A DNA stretch of 64,000 bases from Pseudaminobacter soli (ex Li et al. 2025) (GTDB taxonomy: Bacteria; Pseudomonadota; Alphaproteobacteria; Rhizobiales; Rhizobiaceae), in assembly GCF_029892515.1 (NCBI RefSeq), contig NZ_JARXVF010000006.1:248001-312000 (forward strand), given 5' to 3'. Shown piece after piece: positions 1 through 8,493 of this stretch. The position numbers and the translations under genes are program-made. Numbering within the stretch: position 1 is the stretch's first letter; every line of letters starts with the position of its first letter. The notes beneath the pieces were generated by a model, which ran no database searches, had not been told where the DNA came from, and was given only the letters and a program-made list of their open reading frames with translations.

Positions 1-349
1 TCTCGACTTCACCGTGAGCCCAGGCAAGACCGGCTTCCGCGGTGCTGAGGAGCACTACCGGCTGAGGGGCAAGGAGCGCTTCAAGATCTTCGGCGTTCTG
101 CTGGAAGGCGAGCAGCCGGCCGACGAGGGTGCGCCGGTCTATCGCGACGGCAAGAAGGTGGGCGTGGTCACCTGCGCGATGTATTCGCCGCTGGTGAAGA
201 AGTCGATGGGTATCGCCCGCCTCGACGTCGATTGCGCGGTGCAGGGCACGCCGCTCGAAATCCACAATCAGAACGGCAAGATCATGGCTGTCGCCCACAC
301 GTTGCCATTCGACGACCCGAAAAAGCTGAAGCGCACCGCGAAGGGTTGA
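1..349 (+). CDS. GcvT-family aminomethyltransferase-like protein, C-terminal part (candidate dmmD)
   Basis: The reading frame is already open at base 2, so the gene begins outside the window; the GTG at 14 is internal. About 115 C-terminal residues are visible. They resemble the C-terminal barrel of glycine-cleavage T-protein relatives, which move one-carbon units to tetrahydrofolate: a GKTGFRG stretch, an extended VGVVTCAMYSPLVKKSMG segment and a closing FDDPKKLK tail. It ends 7 bp before dmmA and is probably cotranscribed with it. As an N-demethylase partner it would capture formaldehyde as methylene-tetrahydrofolate (inference from context). The dmmD name is tentative because most of the protein is missing. 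Confidence 0.72.
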   Translation, partial: LDFTVSPGKTGFRGAEEHYRLRGKERFKIFGVLLEGEQPADEGAPVYRDGKKVGVVTCAMYSPLVKKSMGIARLDVDCAVQGTPLEIHNQNGKIMAVAHTLPFDDPKKLKRTAKG

Positions 350-356
350 TGCGGGC

Positions 357-956
357 ATGACGGCCAATTCCATCCTCAGCCGGCCGGTCTACGGAACCCT
401 GTCACCACAGCCCGGTCGGAACCATCTCTTCGTCGCCGACGCCGAAGGCGCGGCGGCGATCCTCGACATGGCAAAGGCCGCACCCAAAGGGTTCTTCGCC
501 GATGCCCACATCATATTCGTTCCGGGCGACACCGGGGCGCACTATGTCGAAGCGCTGAAGTCGCTGCAGGCGGCGCGCTTCTACGAAGGCCCCTCCACGG
601 CCGCCGCCCTGCCAAGGCTGCGCCAGACGCTGGCTACAGCACATATGGGCCTTCGTATTTACCTAGCCGGCACCGAAGGGCTGATCGGCCTAGCCATGCA
701 GGCCGCGATGGAGGCCGGCTTCGACCATGCTTCGATCCAGACTGAGCATCGCGGCTCTCTGGCACGCCGGATTCAATGCGTGCACTGCAAGGGGATCACC
801 GAGAACGTGACTACGCAGCCGGCCACCTGCTCGCATTGCGGTCTGGTTCTGCTGGTACGGGATCACTATTCGCGTCGCCTGGCCGCCTTCCAGGGCGTCT
901 GCATCAACGCGGAGGACCCGACTGAAATCCCTCAGGCAGAGGAGATTTTCCGTTGA
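357..956 (+). CDS. dmmA: Dimethylamine monooxygenase subunit DmmA
   Basis: 199 aa, soluble. The C-terminus has a four-cysteine zinc-ribbon-like element (C141xxC144 and C158xxC161) followed by a basic tail, as in DmmA-family small subunits. No catalytic residues are evident, so a structural or electron-transfer role is likely. The multi-component DmmABC enzyme oxidatively demethylates dimethylamine to methylamine and formaldehyde. The gene sits between the GcvT-like gene and the reductase gene, whose TTG start overlaps this stop codon, so the products are probably translationally coupled. The assignment rests on length, Cys pattern and gene order. Confidence 0.82.
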   Translation: MTANSILSRPVYGTLSPQPGRNHLFVADAEGAAAILDMAKAAPKGFFADAHIIFVPGDTGAHYVEALKSLQAARFYEGPSTAAALPRLRQTLATAHMGLRIYLAGTEGLIGLAMQAAMEAGFDHASIQTEHRGSLARRIQCVHCKGITENVTTQPATCSHCGLVLLVRDHYSRRLAAFQGVCINAEDPTEIPQAEEIFR

Positions 957-1918
957 GCGCCGGAACAAGCAAGATCGACGTCACCGTTACCGATGTCGTC
1001 ACGGTCAACGAGTTGGTCAAGCGCTTCCACTTCCGGCGCGCCGACGGCCAGCTTCTGCCGACCTTCTCCGGCGGCGCCCATATCGTCGTCGAAATGCGCG
1101 ACGACGACCGAACCCGCCTCAACCCCTACTCGCTGATGAGTTCGCCGCTGGACACGCGCGACTACACGATCAGCGTCCGGCGAGACGATACCGGCCGAGG
1201 CGGCTCGCTGTTCATGCACCAGCGGGTGAAGCCGGGCATGGGCATGGTTATCAGCAGCCCGGTCAACCTGTTCTCGCTCGATCTCAGGGCCCGGAAGCAC
1301 CTGATGATCGCCGGGGGCATCGGCATCACACCCTTCATGGCCCAGACCTCGCAGCTTTCAGGCGATGGGAGCAACTTCGAGCTCCACTACACCTGCCGCA
1401 CGGAGGCGCTAGGTACCTATGCCGATGTGCTGAGGGCGCGCTACGGCCGGCGAATCCATCTCTATCGCGACGACCAAGGCGAGAGGCTGCCGCTGGAGCA
1501 GCTGCTCGCCTCGCAGCCGCTCGGCACACATCTCTACATCTGCGGCCCTGCCGGCATGATCGACTGGGTGCGTCGCACGGCGGCCGAGGCTGGCTGGCCA
1601 GACGATACGGTGCATTTCGAACATTTCGCGGCCCCACAACCCGGTAAGCCCTTCGATGTCACGCTCGCTCTCAGCGGCAAGCAGATCCATGTCGGCGAAC
1701 AGCAGAGCCTGCTCGAGGCGATCGAAGCTGCTGGCATCGATCCGCCCTATCTGTGCCGCGGCGGCGTTTGCGGGCAATGCGAAACCAAGGTCATTTCCTA
1801 TGACGGCAAGTTTTTGCACAACGACCACTGGCTCTCGGAGGAGGAGCATCGTTCCGGCTGCAAGATCATGCCATGCGTTTCGCGCTTCGATGGCAAATCG
1901 CTCGTTCTGGAGCGATAG
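953..1918 (+). CDS. dmmB: Dimethylamine monooxygenase reductase subunit (PDR/VanB-type ferredoxin reductase)
   Basis: 321 aa, of phthalate-dioxygenase-reductase architecture. The flavin-binding barrel has RLNPYSLMSSP at 55-65; the NAD(P)H domain has AGGIGITPF at 120-128 and YICGP near 195-199; the C-terminal plant-type [2Fe-2S] domain has C268xxxxC273xxC276 and a later Cys near 308. It passes electrons from NAD(P)H to the haem catalytic subunit. Translation appears to start at TTG 953, which overlaps the dmmA stop (TTGA) and is preceded by a GGAG-like ribosome site. Vanillate demethylase reductases share this architecture, but the neighbours favour DmmB. Confidence 0.85.
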   Translation: MSAGTSKIDVTVTDVVTVNELVKRFHFRRADGQLLPTFSGGAHIVVEMRDDDRTRLNPYSLMSSPLDTRDYTISVRRDDTGRGGSLFMHQRVKPGMGMVISSPVNLFSLDLRARKHLMIAGGIGITPFMAQTSQLSGDGSNFELHYTCRTEALGTYADVLRARYGRRIHLYRDDQGERLPLEQLLASQPLGTHLYICGPAGMIDWVRRTAAEAGWPDDTVHFEHFAAPQPGKPFDVTLALSGKQIHVGEQQSLLEAIEAAGIDPPYLCRGGVCGQCETKVISYDGKFLHNDHWLSEEEHRSGCKIMPCVSRFDGKSLVLER

Positions 1919-2029
1919 CTATCATCTTTGCGTGTGAGTGTGGTCTTCAGCGCGGCTCGCGCCGGACCGAAGTTCGCACCACATTGCAGTTCCATCGGAA
2001 TGACCCCGGTCCACGGTAGGGAGGAGATC

Positions 2030-3070
2030 ATGGGAATCAATTTCAGAAAGGAAACGTTTCGGGACGATTTCAGCTTCCGGAATAGCCCCGAGCAGATCCG
2101 GCGGTTCCCCTTTCCCTTCCACGAAGACGGCTACATGTATGCGGTCAATATCGAGCCGCATACGCCGGGCCCCAAGAACACCGTCTTCGAGCACCTGATC
2201 GACGTCGACGAGCACTATGTCTCCGAGATGGAGGACCGGGCCCAGGTTCTGGCCGAGGACCCGCTGCGCTGCCAGTCGCTGCCGCACATGACGCTCGCGG
2301 GCTGGGACCTGCTCGAGCTGCTCATGATCCAGAAGGCGGAGAGCTATCCGGAGCACTTCTCGCTCACCCGCGACGGCGACAAATGGCACTGGGTCAACCG
2401 GCCGCTCGGAATCGACGACCACTTCACCTTCGGCGATGTCTCAACGCTGCCCTATGGGCCGATGGAATACATCACGCGCCAGAGCCAGGGCGATTTCTGT
2501 GTCCTCGACCAGCGCGACGGCAATCTGTGGATGGATGCCGGCATCGTGACCACACAGGCCGACTGGTCGCTAGACTTCGACATCGGCATGAACTTCTTCG
2601 AATGGCATGCGCCAGTGCCATTGGCGCACGAGATGGGCATCTTCAACCGTGCGCTGAAGTTCCTCACCAACATCCAGCAGGGGCAGCCGGCGAGACGCTT
2701 CAACTGGACGATGACGATCAATCCGCGCCTCGACACGAGCCCCGAGAACTACCACAAATGGGGTGTGGACCGGACGACGGTGACGCCTGATAATGTCGGC
2801 CAGAAGGTACATTTGCGCGTCGAGCTGCAGAGCTTCTGGCGGCTGCCGCGCTCCAACGCGCTGGTGTTTCCGATCCGCTGCTACCTGATCAAGATGGACG
2901 AGCTCGTGACTTCGCCAAAATGGGCGCGCCGCTTCCATCGCGTGCTGCGCGACCTGCCGAACGAGCTCGCCGAATACAAGGGTCTCACGCGCTATCGGCA
3001 GACCGTCGTCGAATGGCTCTCACAATATGACGACGGCGCGCCGACCTCGTCCGGCTTCGGGCCCGACTGA
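2030..3070 (+). CDS. dmmC: Haem-dependent oxidative N-demethylase catalytic subunit (DUF3445), DmmC
   Basis: 346 aa from ATG 2030, chosen because AGGGAGGAG lies just upstream; the frame is open further upstream to 1928 but that part has no ribosome site. It matches the DUF3445 family, known from the oxidative N-demethylase HODM as a PAS-fold protein that binds haem and oxidises secondary amines. Visible family features are the RPLGIDDHFTFGDVS block and the C-terminal LPRSNALVFPIRCYL segment. With dmmA and dmmB it completes the dimethylamine monooxygenase and is the last gene of the operon. The native substrate could be dimethylamine or another methylated amine. Confidence 0.85.
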   Translation: MGINFRKETFRDDFSFRNSPEQIRRFPFPFHEDGYMYAVNIEPHTPGPKNTVFEHLIDVDEHYVSEMEDRAQVLAEDPLRCQSLPHMTLAGWDLLELLMIQKAESYPEHFSLTRDGDKWHWVNRPLGIDDHFTFGDVSTLPYGPMEYITRQSQGDFCVLDQRDGNLWMDAGIVTTQADWSLDFDIGMNFFEWHAPVPLAHEMGIFNRALKFLTNIQQGQPARRFNWTMTINPRLDTSPENYHKWGVDRTTVTPDNVGQKVHLRVELQSFWRLPRSNALVFPIRCYLIKMDELVTSPKWARRFHRVLRDLPNELAEYKGLTRYRQTVVEWLSQYDDGAPTSSGFGPD

Positions 3071-3287
3071 CAAGATGTTAGGGAGTTAACCTGTTGCAAT
3101 CCCGGCGATTGAGCAGGACCGACGCCAACAGGTGGGCGTGGGTGCTGCTCGATCATGGTCATGACCTCGCCGTGCGTGTACACGGGCGACACAGCGTTTC
3201 AACCAACGCAAGCTTAGCGTGACTTGCTGTCCACCAAGCGGTTCTTCAGAAAAGCGCCGCTAGCACGTCATAGACGGCCCACAGCAA

Positions 3288-3788
3288 TCAGAGATCTGCT
3301 TCAAACATGCAGCTTGGCGCACCGCAGGCCACGCAGGCGGCCTCCTTGGCGACAATATCGTCGCGGCCGAGCGCGGCACGGGCAACGGCAGTCGCCATGC
3401 CGGATATGGCGTGGCAGACCGGATGCGGGGACACGCCGTAGCCCGTGGCAAACGGACTGTTCCTCACCTTCAGTTCGAGCCTCGTCTTGCTGCGGTTAAA
3501 TTCCCAGTTCCCCCATCCAAGATCCGGCGCGGTTGCGGCAACGGTCGCTAGAAGTGCTGTGGGATCACCGCCACCATGGGCGCGATAGGCCCTCGCGCTG
3601 TCGCCGCCCATTTCGATGACCGAGGCCTTCAAAGCGTCGAGTGCCTTTAGGCGGCTGCCCTCATCGAGGCGCTGGAAGAGCCCCATTAGCGCCTCGGGAC
3701 GCATGAGCATGTAGCGTCGGCTCTCGTCGCTGATTTCGCCGTTGGCGCTGTCAAAGGCGATGCGCTCGCGAAAGGGGGTCGCGGTCAT
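3288..3788 (-). CDS. V4R-domain protein
   Basis: 166 aa, starting at ATG 3788, which overlaps the upstream aldolase stop (ATGA). The C-terminal half is a V4R (4-vinyl reductase type) domain: a NSPFATGYG segment, then VCHAISGMATAVARAALGRD, then the Cys-rich end EAACVACGAPSCMFE. These His and Cys residues are typical of V4R, a small-molecule or metal-binding module found as a sensor domain and in tetrapyrrole and aromatic metabolism. The N-terminal about 75 residues are a helical region I do not recognise. It is the last gene of the monooxygenase operon, so it may sense or bind a pathway intermediate. The function is unknown. Confidence 0.7.
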   Translation of the reverse strand: MTATPFRERIAFDSANGEISDESRRYMLMRPEALMGLFQRLDEGSRLKALDALKASVIEMGGDSARAYRAHGGGDPTALLATVAATAPDLGWGNWEFNRSKTRLELKVRNSPFATGYGVSPHPVCHAISGMATAVARAALGRDDIVAKEAACVACGAPSCMFEADL

Positions 3789-4543
3789 GAAACCTCCTGG
3801 AAGCTCTTGGTGGCGTCGGCAAAGACATCCTTGATGGCACTGAGGTCGTTGGCGAGCACGACAAGCTGATAGCCTTCGTCCCGCCGCTCGGCTGCTTTTT
3901 TGCTGCTCGGGGTAAAGATGCCGCAAGCGATGCCGACCTGCTGGCATGCCGCCTTCACGCTGCGGCAGGCTTCGTTAACGTCTCGCGCCGCACCCTGGAT
4001 CGCGGCGCAGGAAATGCTGAGGTCACCCGAGCCAATGAGTATGAAGTCGAGCCCTGGGGTCGCGGCAATGGCTTCGGCGTTATCGACGCCCTTGGTGGTC
4101 TCGATCATGATGCCGATGGCAATCGACCCGGCCTTTTGCAGATATGTGTCGAATCCCATGGAAAGCGGCCGTACCCCGCCGCCGGAGCGATGGCCGTGCG
4201 GAGGAAACCGCCCAGCGGCGACTGCGGCGGCGGCTTGCTCCGCCGTTTCGACCATCGGGACCAGGACACCGTCTATACCTGTATCGAGGGCCGAGCCGAT
4301 CGCCAGCGCCGAGTTTTCCGCAACGCGCGCAAGCACAGGGACTGTTCTGGCCGACACGCCCACCGCCATCTCGAATGTGCTGCGGTCCCACAGGCCGTGT
4401 TGCAGGTCGATGACCACTGCGTCGGCGCCGGAATGAGCGGCTATTTCCGCTATCGGGGCGTGACCCAGCGACAGCCAGATCAGGCCGATTGTTTCGCCGG
4501 CGATCAGCCGGGTCTTCAGTCGGCCGGAGAGCAACTCGGACAT
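3785..4543 (-). CDS. HpcH/HpaI-family class II aldolase
   Basis: 252 aa, close to the usual size for 2-oxo-acid aldolases such as HpaI, GarL and RhmA. Family features are GLIWLSLGHAPIAEI, DAVVIDLQHGLWD, RVAENSALAIGSALDTGIDGVLVP, the metal-site glutamate in IGIMIETTKGVDNAEAIA, and LDFILIGSGDLS. Such enzymes cleave 4-hydroxy-2-oxo acids to pyruvate or glyoxylate plus an aldehyde. The start at 4543 fits the family N-terminus; the frame continues upstream without family similarity. It overlaps the V4R gene by 4 bp. It would provide the carbon-carbon cleavage step after the monooxygenase (inference). Substrate unknown. Confidence 0.85.
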   Translation of the reverse strand: MSELLSGRLKTRLIAGETIGLIWLSLGHAPIAEIAAHSGADAVVIDLQHGLWDRSTFEMAVGVSARTVPVLARVAENSALAIGSALDTGIDGVLVPMVETAEQAAAAVAAGRFPPHGHRSGGGVRPLSMGFDTYLQKAGSIAIGIMIETTKGVDNAEAIAATPGLDFILIGSGDLSISCAAIQGAARDVNEACRSVKAACQQVGIACGIFTPSSKKAAERRDEGYQLVVLANDLSAIKDVFADATKSFQEVS

Positions 4544-4554
4544 CTGAGTTTCCT

Positions 4555-5097
4555 TTACCTGTTGCATGCCGTTGCAAAGCGGCCGTCCGCATAGACGAGC
4601 GGCTCGCGACCTTCGCGATCGAGCGTGACGGCCAGAACCAACCCGATGACAATCAGGTGCGAGGAACGGGCGATGACTTCGCCGACTGAACATTCGAACA
4701 CGGCCCGCGCGCCTATCAGTATGGGCGCCCCGCTTTCGCCCCGCGCCCAGGAACCGGCGGAAAACCGCGCGACGCCCTTGGCGGTCGTCATCCCGCCGAA
4801 GGCACGGGCAACATGCTCCTGATCGGTTGCCGGCAAGTTGATGGAAAGCGGACTTCCCTCGCGAATGGCCGCCGCCATGGAGCTTTTCTGATTGATGCAG
4901 ACGAGCAGCGACGGCGGATCGGCGCTGAACGAGCAGACGGCGGTTGCCGTCAAACCGCAGCAGCCGTGATCCGGATCTTCCGTGGCCAGGATCGCTACAG
5001 CGCCGGCAAGTGCGCGCATGCCTTGCTTGAAGCCGCGCGGATCGACCGTGCGGGGCATCTGAACATCTCTCGGCGCTGCAGCGACGATCGCCGACAT
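4555..5097 (-). CDS. Flavin reductase (HpaC/RutF-like)
   Basis: 180 aa, a typical small FMN/FAD:NAD(P)H reductase with the family segments FKQGMRALAGAVAILATED, GLTATAVCSFSADPPSLLVCINQKSS and PLSINLPATDQEHVARAF. It supplies reduced flavin to a two-component monooxygenase. The ATG at 5097 overlaps the stop of the luciferase-like monooxygenase gene, so the reductase and oxygenase are coupled. Eleven bp separate its stop from the aldolase start. Confidence in the family is high, and the partner follows from the overlap. Confidence 0.9.
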   Translation of the reverse strand: MSAIVAAAPRDVQMPRTVDPRGFKQGMRALAGAVAILATEDPDHGCCGLTATAVCSFSADPPSLLVCINQKSSMAAAIREGSPLSINLPATDQEHVARAFGGMTTAKGVARFSAGSWARGESGAPILIGARAVFECSVGEVIARSSHLIVIGLVLAVTLDREGREPLVYADGRFATACNR

Positions 5098-6194
5098 CAA
5101 TTCACCCTGAGCCCGGCCTGGCGCATCAGCGGCAGCACCCGGTCGCAGAAGAAGGGCAGCTCGTAGGTGCTGTTGACGAAGCTGAGGGCTGCACCCGCAT
5201 AGCCTTGCTCCATGATGCGGATCAGGTCGTCGACGATCTTCTCCGGTGTGCCGACCAGCGGATAGGTGCCGGCGCCGCCGGCGAAACGCTGCCGGTATTC
5301 CAAAAACGCCTTTTCGTCATGCGAGTGGGCGAATTCCTTTTTCTTGCTCATATGCTCGTCGACGGCACCGTGATCCGCCTGTTCGAGTGCATAGTGACGA
5401 TAATAGTCGTCGGCCTCCTTCTGCGTCTCGCGGCAGACGACATGGCAGACGGTGTAGACGCCAACGTCGCGGCCGACGTCAGCCGAGCGGTTGCGGATAT
5501 CGACGACATGCGCATTGCCATCCTCGATCTCGGAGAAGGTCGAGAACAGGAAGTCGCAGTGGCGGGCGGCGAAGTTGCGGCCAGGGGCCCCGAAAGCCGC
5601 GTTCATGGTCACCGGTCGCGGCGCCTGGAGGCTGGCGGGTTTGCTCACCACGCCCTTCAGGTCGTAGAATTCGCCGCCGAAATCGAAAGGCTCTTTCGAA
5701 GTGTAGGCGCGCTCGATGATTGTGATCCATTCCTCGGCCTGATCGTAGGTGCGATCGCCGACCGTCTGGCCAAACATCGCAAACTCGTCCGGGTTCCAGC
5801 CGCAGACGATGTTGAGGCCGGCCCGACCGCCGGAAATATGATCGACCGTCGCCAGGGCCTTGGCAGCCTGCAGCGGATGCACGAGCGGCACATGAACGGT
5901 CATGAACAGTGCAATGTCGTTCGTTGCGACCGCCAGACCCGCGGCCCAGGTGAAGGTTTCGAACGACCATTCGCGCGCCCGCGTCACGCCGCCGAAGCCG
6001 CGCCACCGGGCAATCGGCAGCAGGAACTCCATGCCGGCGCTGTCTGCGATGCGCGCCGCATGGAGGTTGTCATCCCAGCGCGCGCGCCAACGTTCCGATA
6101 CGGTTGTCATCGCAAGGCCGCCGTCGGCGTTCATGGAGAAGACGCCCAGCTTAAACTTGTTGGGGCCCTTGAGCGGGTGAGGTCTCATCATCAT
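5097..6194 (-). CDS. LLM-class flavin-dependent monooxygenase
   Basis: 365 aa, the luciferase-like TIM-barrel family that uses FMNH2 supplied by a reductase. Family hallmarks are PIARWRGFGG near residue 60, the stretch LVHPLQAAKALATVDHISGGRAGLNIV, the block CGWNPDEFAMFG, and a C-terminal GTPEKIVDDL segment. It resembles RutA, SsuD and nitrilotriacetate-type oxygenases in general shape, but no other rut or ssu genes are present, so the substrate cannot be read from context. The ATG overlaps the GntR gene stop (ATGA), giving one tightly coupled operon of regulator, oxygenase, reductase, aldolase and V4R protein. Confidence 0.88.
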   Translation of the reverse strand: MMMRPHPLKGPNKFKLGVFSMNADGGLAMTTVSERWRARWDDNLHAARIADSAGMEFLLPIARWRGFGGVTRAREWSFETFTWAAGLAVATNDIALFMTVHVPLVHPLQAAKALATVDHISGGRAGLNIVCGWNPDEFAMFGQTVGDRTYDQAEEWITIIERAYTSKEPFDFGGEFYDLKGVVSKPASLQAPRPVTMNAAFGAPGRNFAARHCDFLFSTFSEIEDGNAHVVDIRNRSADVGRDVGVYTVCHVVCRETQKEADDYYRHYALEQADHGAVDEHMSKKKEFAHSHDEKAFLEYRQRFAGGAGTYPLVGTPEKIVDDLIRIMEQGYAGAALSFVNSTYELPFFCDRVLPLMRQAGLRVN

Positions 6195-6910
6195 TGCGCG
6201 CGTCCCTGGCTGGTGGCTGACCGGCTTTCCTCTGAAGCGGATGCTTCCATCGCTTTCGTCAGTGCTACGAAACGTTCTTCCGCAGTTTCGATGAAACGGG
6301 TCATGTGATCGAATGCGGCCATGGAGTCGCGCCGCGTGAAGGCTTCATGCAATTTGCGCATGCCGGCGACGACAACGGCTTGGGTCGGCAAATGCGTCAG
6401 CGTTCCCAAGCGTACAACCTGCACGTGGTCGGCAAAGCGCGAGATGGCAGAGGCGAGCCGGTCATTCCTGACGGCTTCCAGCCAGCAACTGCGAAAGCGC
6501 ACATTGGCCTGGAAAAGCAATTCGGCGTCGCCTGTGGCCGCGGCCTTTTCGGCGTCATCCAGCGCCGAGGCCAGGCGCGCCATCCCGTCCGCGTCGATGT
6601 CGCGCGCTGCATGTGCCGCAGCGCGCGGTTCGAGGCAGCGGCGAACCTCGAAAATATTGGCGACATCGTTGGCCGTCAGGCGTGGCAACATGAAGCCGCG
6701 CGTTGTGCCGACGAGATAGCCTTCATGGGTCAGTTGCAGGAGAGCCTCGCGAACCGGCATGCGGGAGACGCCAAGCTGGCTCGCAATATCGACGTCGACC
6801 AGCTTTTCATCCTGTCCCAGCGAGCCGCGATGGATGCGGTCACGGATTTCCTCATAGATCCGGGCTCGCAGGCTGCCATTGCCCCCAGGGCGTGAACCCG
6901 CTCGCGACAT
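6191..6910 (-). CDS. GntR-family (FCD) transcriptional regulator
   Basis: 239 aa from ATG 6910, which has the best spacing to a GAGGAG site; GTG 6916 and ATG 6913 are alternatives. The N-terminal winged helix has RARIYEEIRDRIHRGSLGQDEKL and DIASQLGVSRMPVREALLQL. The C-terminal all-helical FCD ligand domain has FEVRRCLEPRAAAHAA and a late LHEAFTRRD metal/ligand helix. It is the first gene of the monooxygenase operon and is divergent from the aminotransferase. Two palindromes sharing AGTATACT in the intergenic region are its likely operators. Members of this family are usually released by a pathway substrate. Confidence 0.9.
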   Translation of the reverse strand: MSRAGSRPGGNGSLRARIYEEIRDRIHRGSLGQDEKLVDVDIASQLGVSRMPVREALLQLTHEGYLVGTTRGFMLPRLTANDVANIFEVRRCLEPRAAAHAARDIDADGMARLASALDDAEKAAATGDAELLFQANVRFRSCWLEAVRNDRLASAISRFADHVQVVRLGTLTHLPTQAVVVAGMRKLHEAFTRRDSMAAFDHMTRFIETAEERFVALTKAMEASASEESRSATSQGRAQ

Positions 6911-6928
6911 CATCACTCCTCGCCTTAA

Positions 6929-6942
6929 TCAGTATACTATTT
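6929..6942. promoter_or_regulatory. Candidate GntR operator O1
   Basis: The sequence around 6931-6938 is the perfect palindrome AGTATACT within AATCAGTATACTATTT, about 20 bp upstream of the GntR start. The same 8 bp core recurs at 7070-7077. A GTATAC-centred palindrome is common for FCD-type GntR regulators, so autoregulation is inferred. Confidence 0.5.
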
Positions 6943-7066
6943 TATCGAGGATGAAATCTCAAACTACCTGCCGAAGGCAATTGGCGACCGAAAAACACCC
7001 GTCCGTGGAGTATTCAGGCAATCTACGGTGAGTTCAAGCGCCGTAATGCGAAAATATTCCAGCTTG

Positions 7067-7080
7067 AACAGTATACTGTT
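7067..7080. promoter_or_regulatory. Candidate GntR operator O2, perfect 14 bp palindrome
   Basis: AACAGTATACTGTT is a perfect 14 bp palindrome sharing the AGTATACT core with the site at 6931. It lies 119 bp upstream of the aminotransferase start, so it could control the divergent aminotransferase and binding-protein genes. Confidence 0.55.
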
Positions 7081-7198
7081 ATGTGGTTGTCTTTCGAAAA
7101 GTCTGCCCCGTGAGAGAGGCGCGGGCGGAAAAGTGCACTTGTCGTGTATCGGCAGCATCGCGCCGGTCCGCGCGGCTCTGGGAGGGGCTCCGACTGTC

Positions 7199-8413
7199 AT
7201 GAATCTGAGCAGCGCGCGAGATTCCACCTATCCAGCGAACTTCCGGGCACGTACGCCGCTCAAAGGCATCCGAGCGCAAATTCAGGATCTGCGGACCGAG
7301 AATATCGCCCAGCTCGCCATCCAGGCACAGAAACTCGGGGACGTCATTCCGCTCTGGTACGGCGAGGGCGATATGGTGACCCCTGCCTTCATCCGCGACG
7401 CGGCCAAGGCCTCGCTGGACGCTGGAAGCACATTCTATGTGCCCAATATGCGCGGCTTGGGCGCGCTCAACGAGGCGCTATCGGTCTATCAGACGAGGCT
7501 TCATCGGCGGCAGATTTCCATCGAACGCACGACTGTGGCGCCGGGCGGCATGCAGGCCCTTTTTCTTGGGCTGGAAATGCTCGTCGATGTGGGCACCAAC
7601 GTTGTCTATGTCGAGCCGCAATGGCCCAATATCCACAATGCCATCCATCTCGTTGGCGGCGAGCCCCGTCCGGTCGCCCTGAAGTTCGACGACGATTGGC
7701 GGCTTGACCTCGATGAGCTCTTCGCGTGTTGCGACGCGCGCACCCGAGCGATCTTCCTGTCGACGCCGTCCAATCCGACCGGGTGGACCGCAAGCCGCGA
7801 TGAGCTTCAGGCCTTGCTGGAATTCAGCCGCCGTACCGGGATCTGGATCATTTCCGACGAGGTCTACGGCCGGCTCTATTTCGATGGCGAGGTTGCGCCA
7901 TCGGTGCTGCAGATCGCAGAAGACGATGACCGCGTCCTGTCTGTGAATAGTTTCTCCAAGGCCTGGGCCATGACCGGCTGGCGCATCGGCTGGCTGTCGC
8001 ACCCGGTCGGCGTCGCCGATCAGCTCGCCGCCATGACGCAATATATGAACAGCGGCACGGCAGCCTTTGTGCAGGCCGGCGCCACGACAGCCCTTAAAGA
8101 AGGCGAGCCACTGGTCGCCGAAATCCGGAACCGGACCAAGACGGGGCTCGACCTTGCCTATGACGCCCTTGCCGGGATTGCTGGCATCGTACTTCCGGCC
8201 AAGCCGAAAGGCGGCATGTACGCCTTTTTCGCGTTGGAAGGAGAGTCGGATTCCAAGACCGCTTGCGCGAAAGTCCTTGAAGCGGCCCGTGTCGGCCTCG
8301 CGCCCGGCTATCTGTTCGGCGACGCGTCGCGCGCTTTCCTGCGCATGTGCGTGATGCGCGACGCCAAGGAGATCCAGACAGCACTCGACCGCATGGTCGC
8401 AGCGCTCGGATGA
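7199..8413 (+). CDS. PLP-dependent class I/II aminotransferase
   Basis: 404 aa from ATG 7199, a normal length for aspartate-aminotransferase-fold enzymes. A longer open frame upstream to 7028 crosses the candidate operator and is not counted. Visible PLP-site residues are SNPTG at 191-195, D220 and Y223 in IISDEVYGRLYF, and the Schiff-base lysine K254 in SFSKAWAMTGWRIGW. It transfers an amino group from an unknown amine or amino acid to a 2-oxo acid. It is divergent from the GntR-monooxygenase operon and followed by a binding-protein gene, so it probably acts in the same degradation pathway. Confidence 0.88.
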   Translation: MNLSSARDSTYPANFRARTPLKGIRAQIQDLRTENIAQLAIQAQKLGDVIPLWYGEGDMVTPAFIRDAAKASLDAGSTFYVPNMRGLGALNEALSVYQTRLHRRQISIERTTVAPGGMQALFLGLEMLVDVGTNVVYVEPQWPNIHNAIHLVGGEPRPVALKFDDDWRLDLDELFACCDARTRAIFLSTPSNPTGWTASRDELQALLEFSRRTGIWIISDEVYGRLYFDGEVAPSVLQIAEDDDRVLSVNSFSKAWAMTGWRIGWLSHPVGVADQLAAMTQYMNSGTAAFVQAGATTALKEGEPLVAEIRNRTKTGLDLAYDALAGIAGIVLPAKPKGGMYAFFALEGESDSKTACAKVLEAARVGLAPGYLFGDASRAFLRMCVMRDAKEIQTALDRMVAALG

Positions 8414-8493
8414 CGGAGGGCCCCTGTCACATCGGGCTCGCAAGAAACAAAACCGCGGCCAACGAGGCCGACGGGAAAAATGGGGAACGAAAA

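Noticed and set aside
2992-3287. Possible mobile-element remnant after dmmC
   Set aside because: The short translations suggested transposase-like pieces but no convincing motif or terminal repeat was found.
5205-6308. 367-codon open frame antisense to the luciferase-like monooxygenase
   Set aside because: Shadow frame; the opposite strand carries a full conserved protein.
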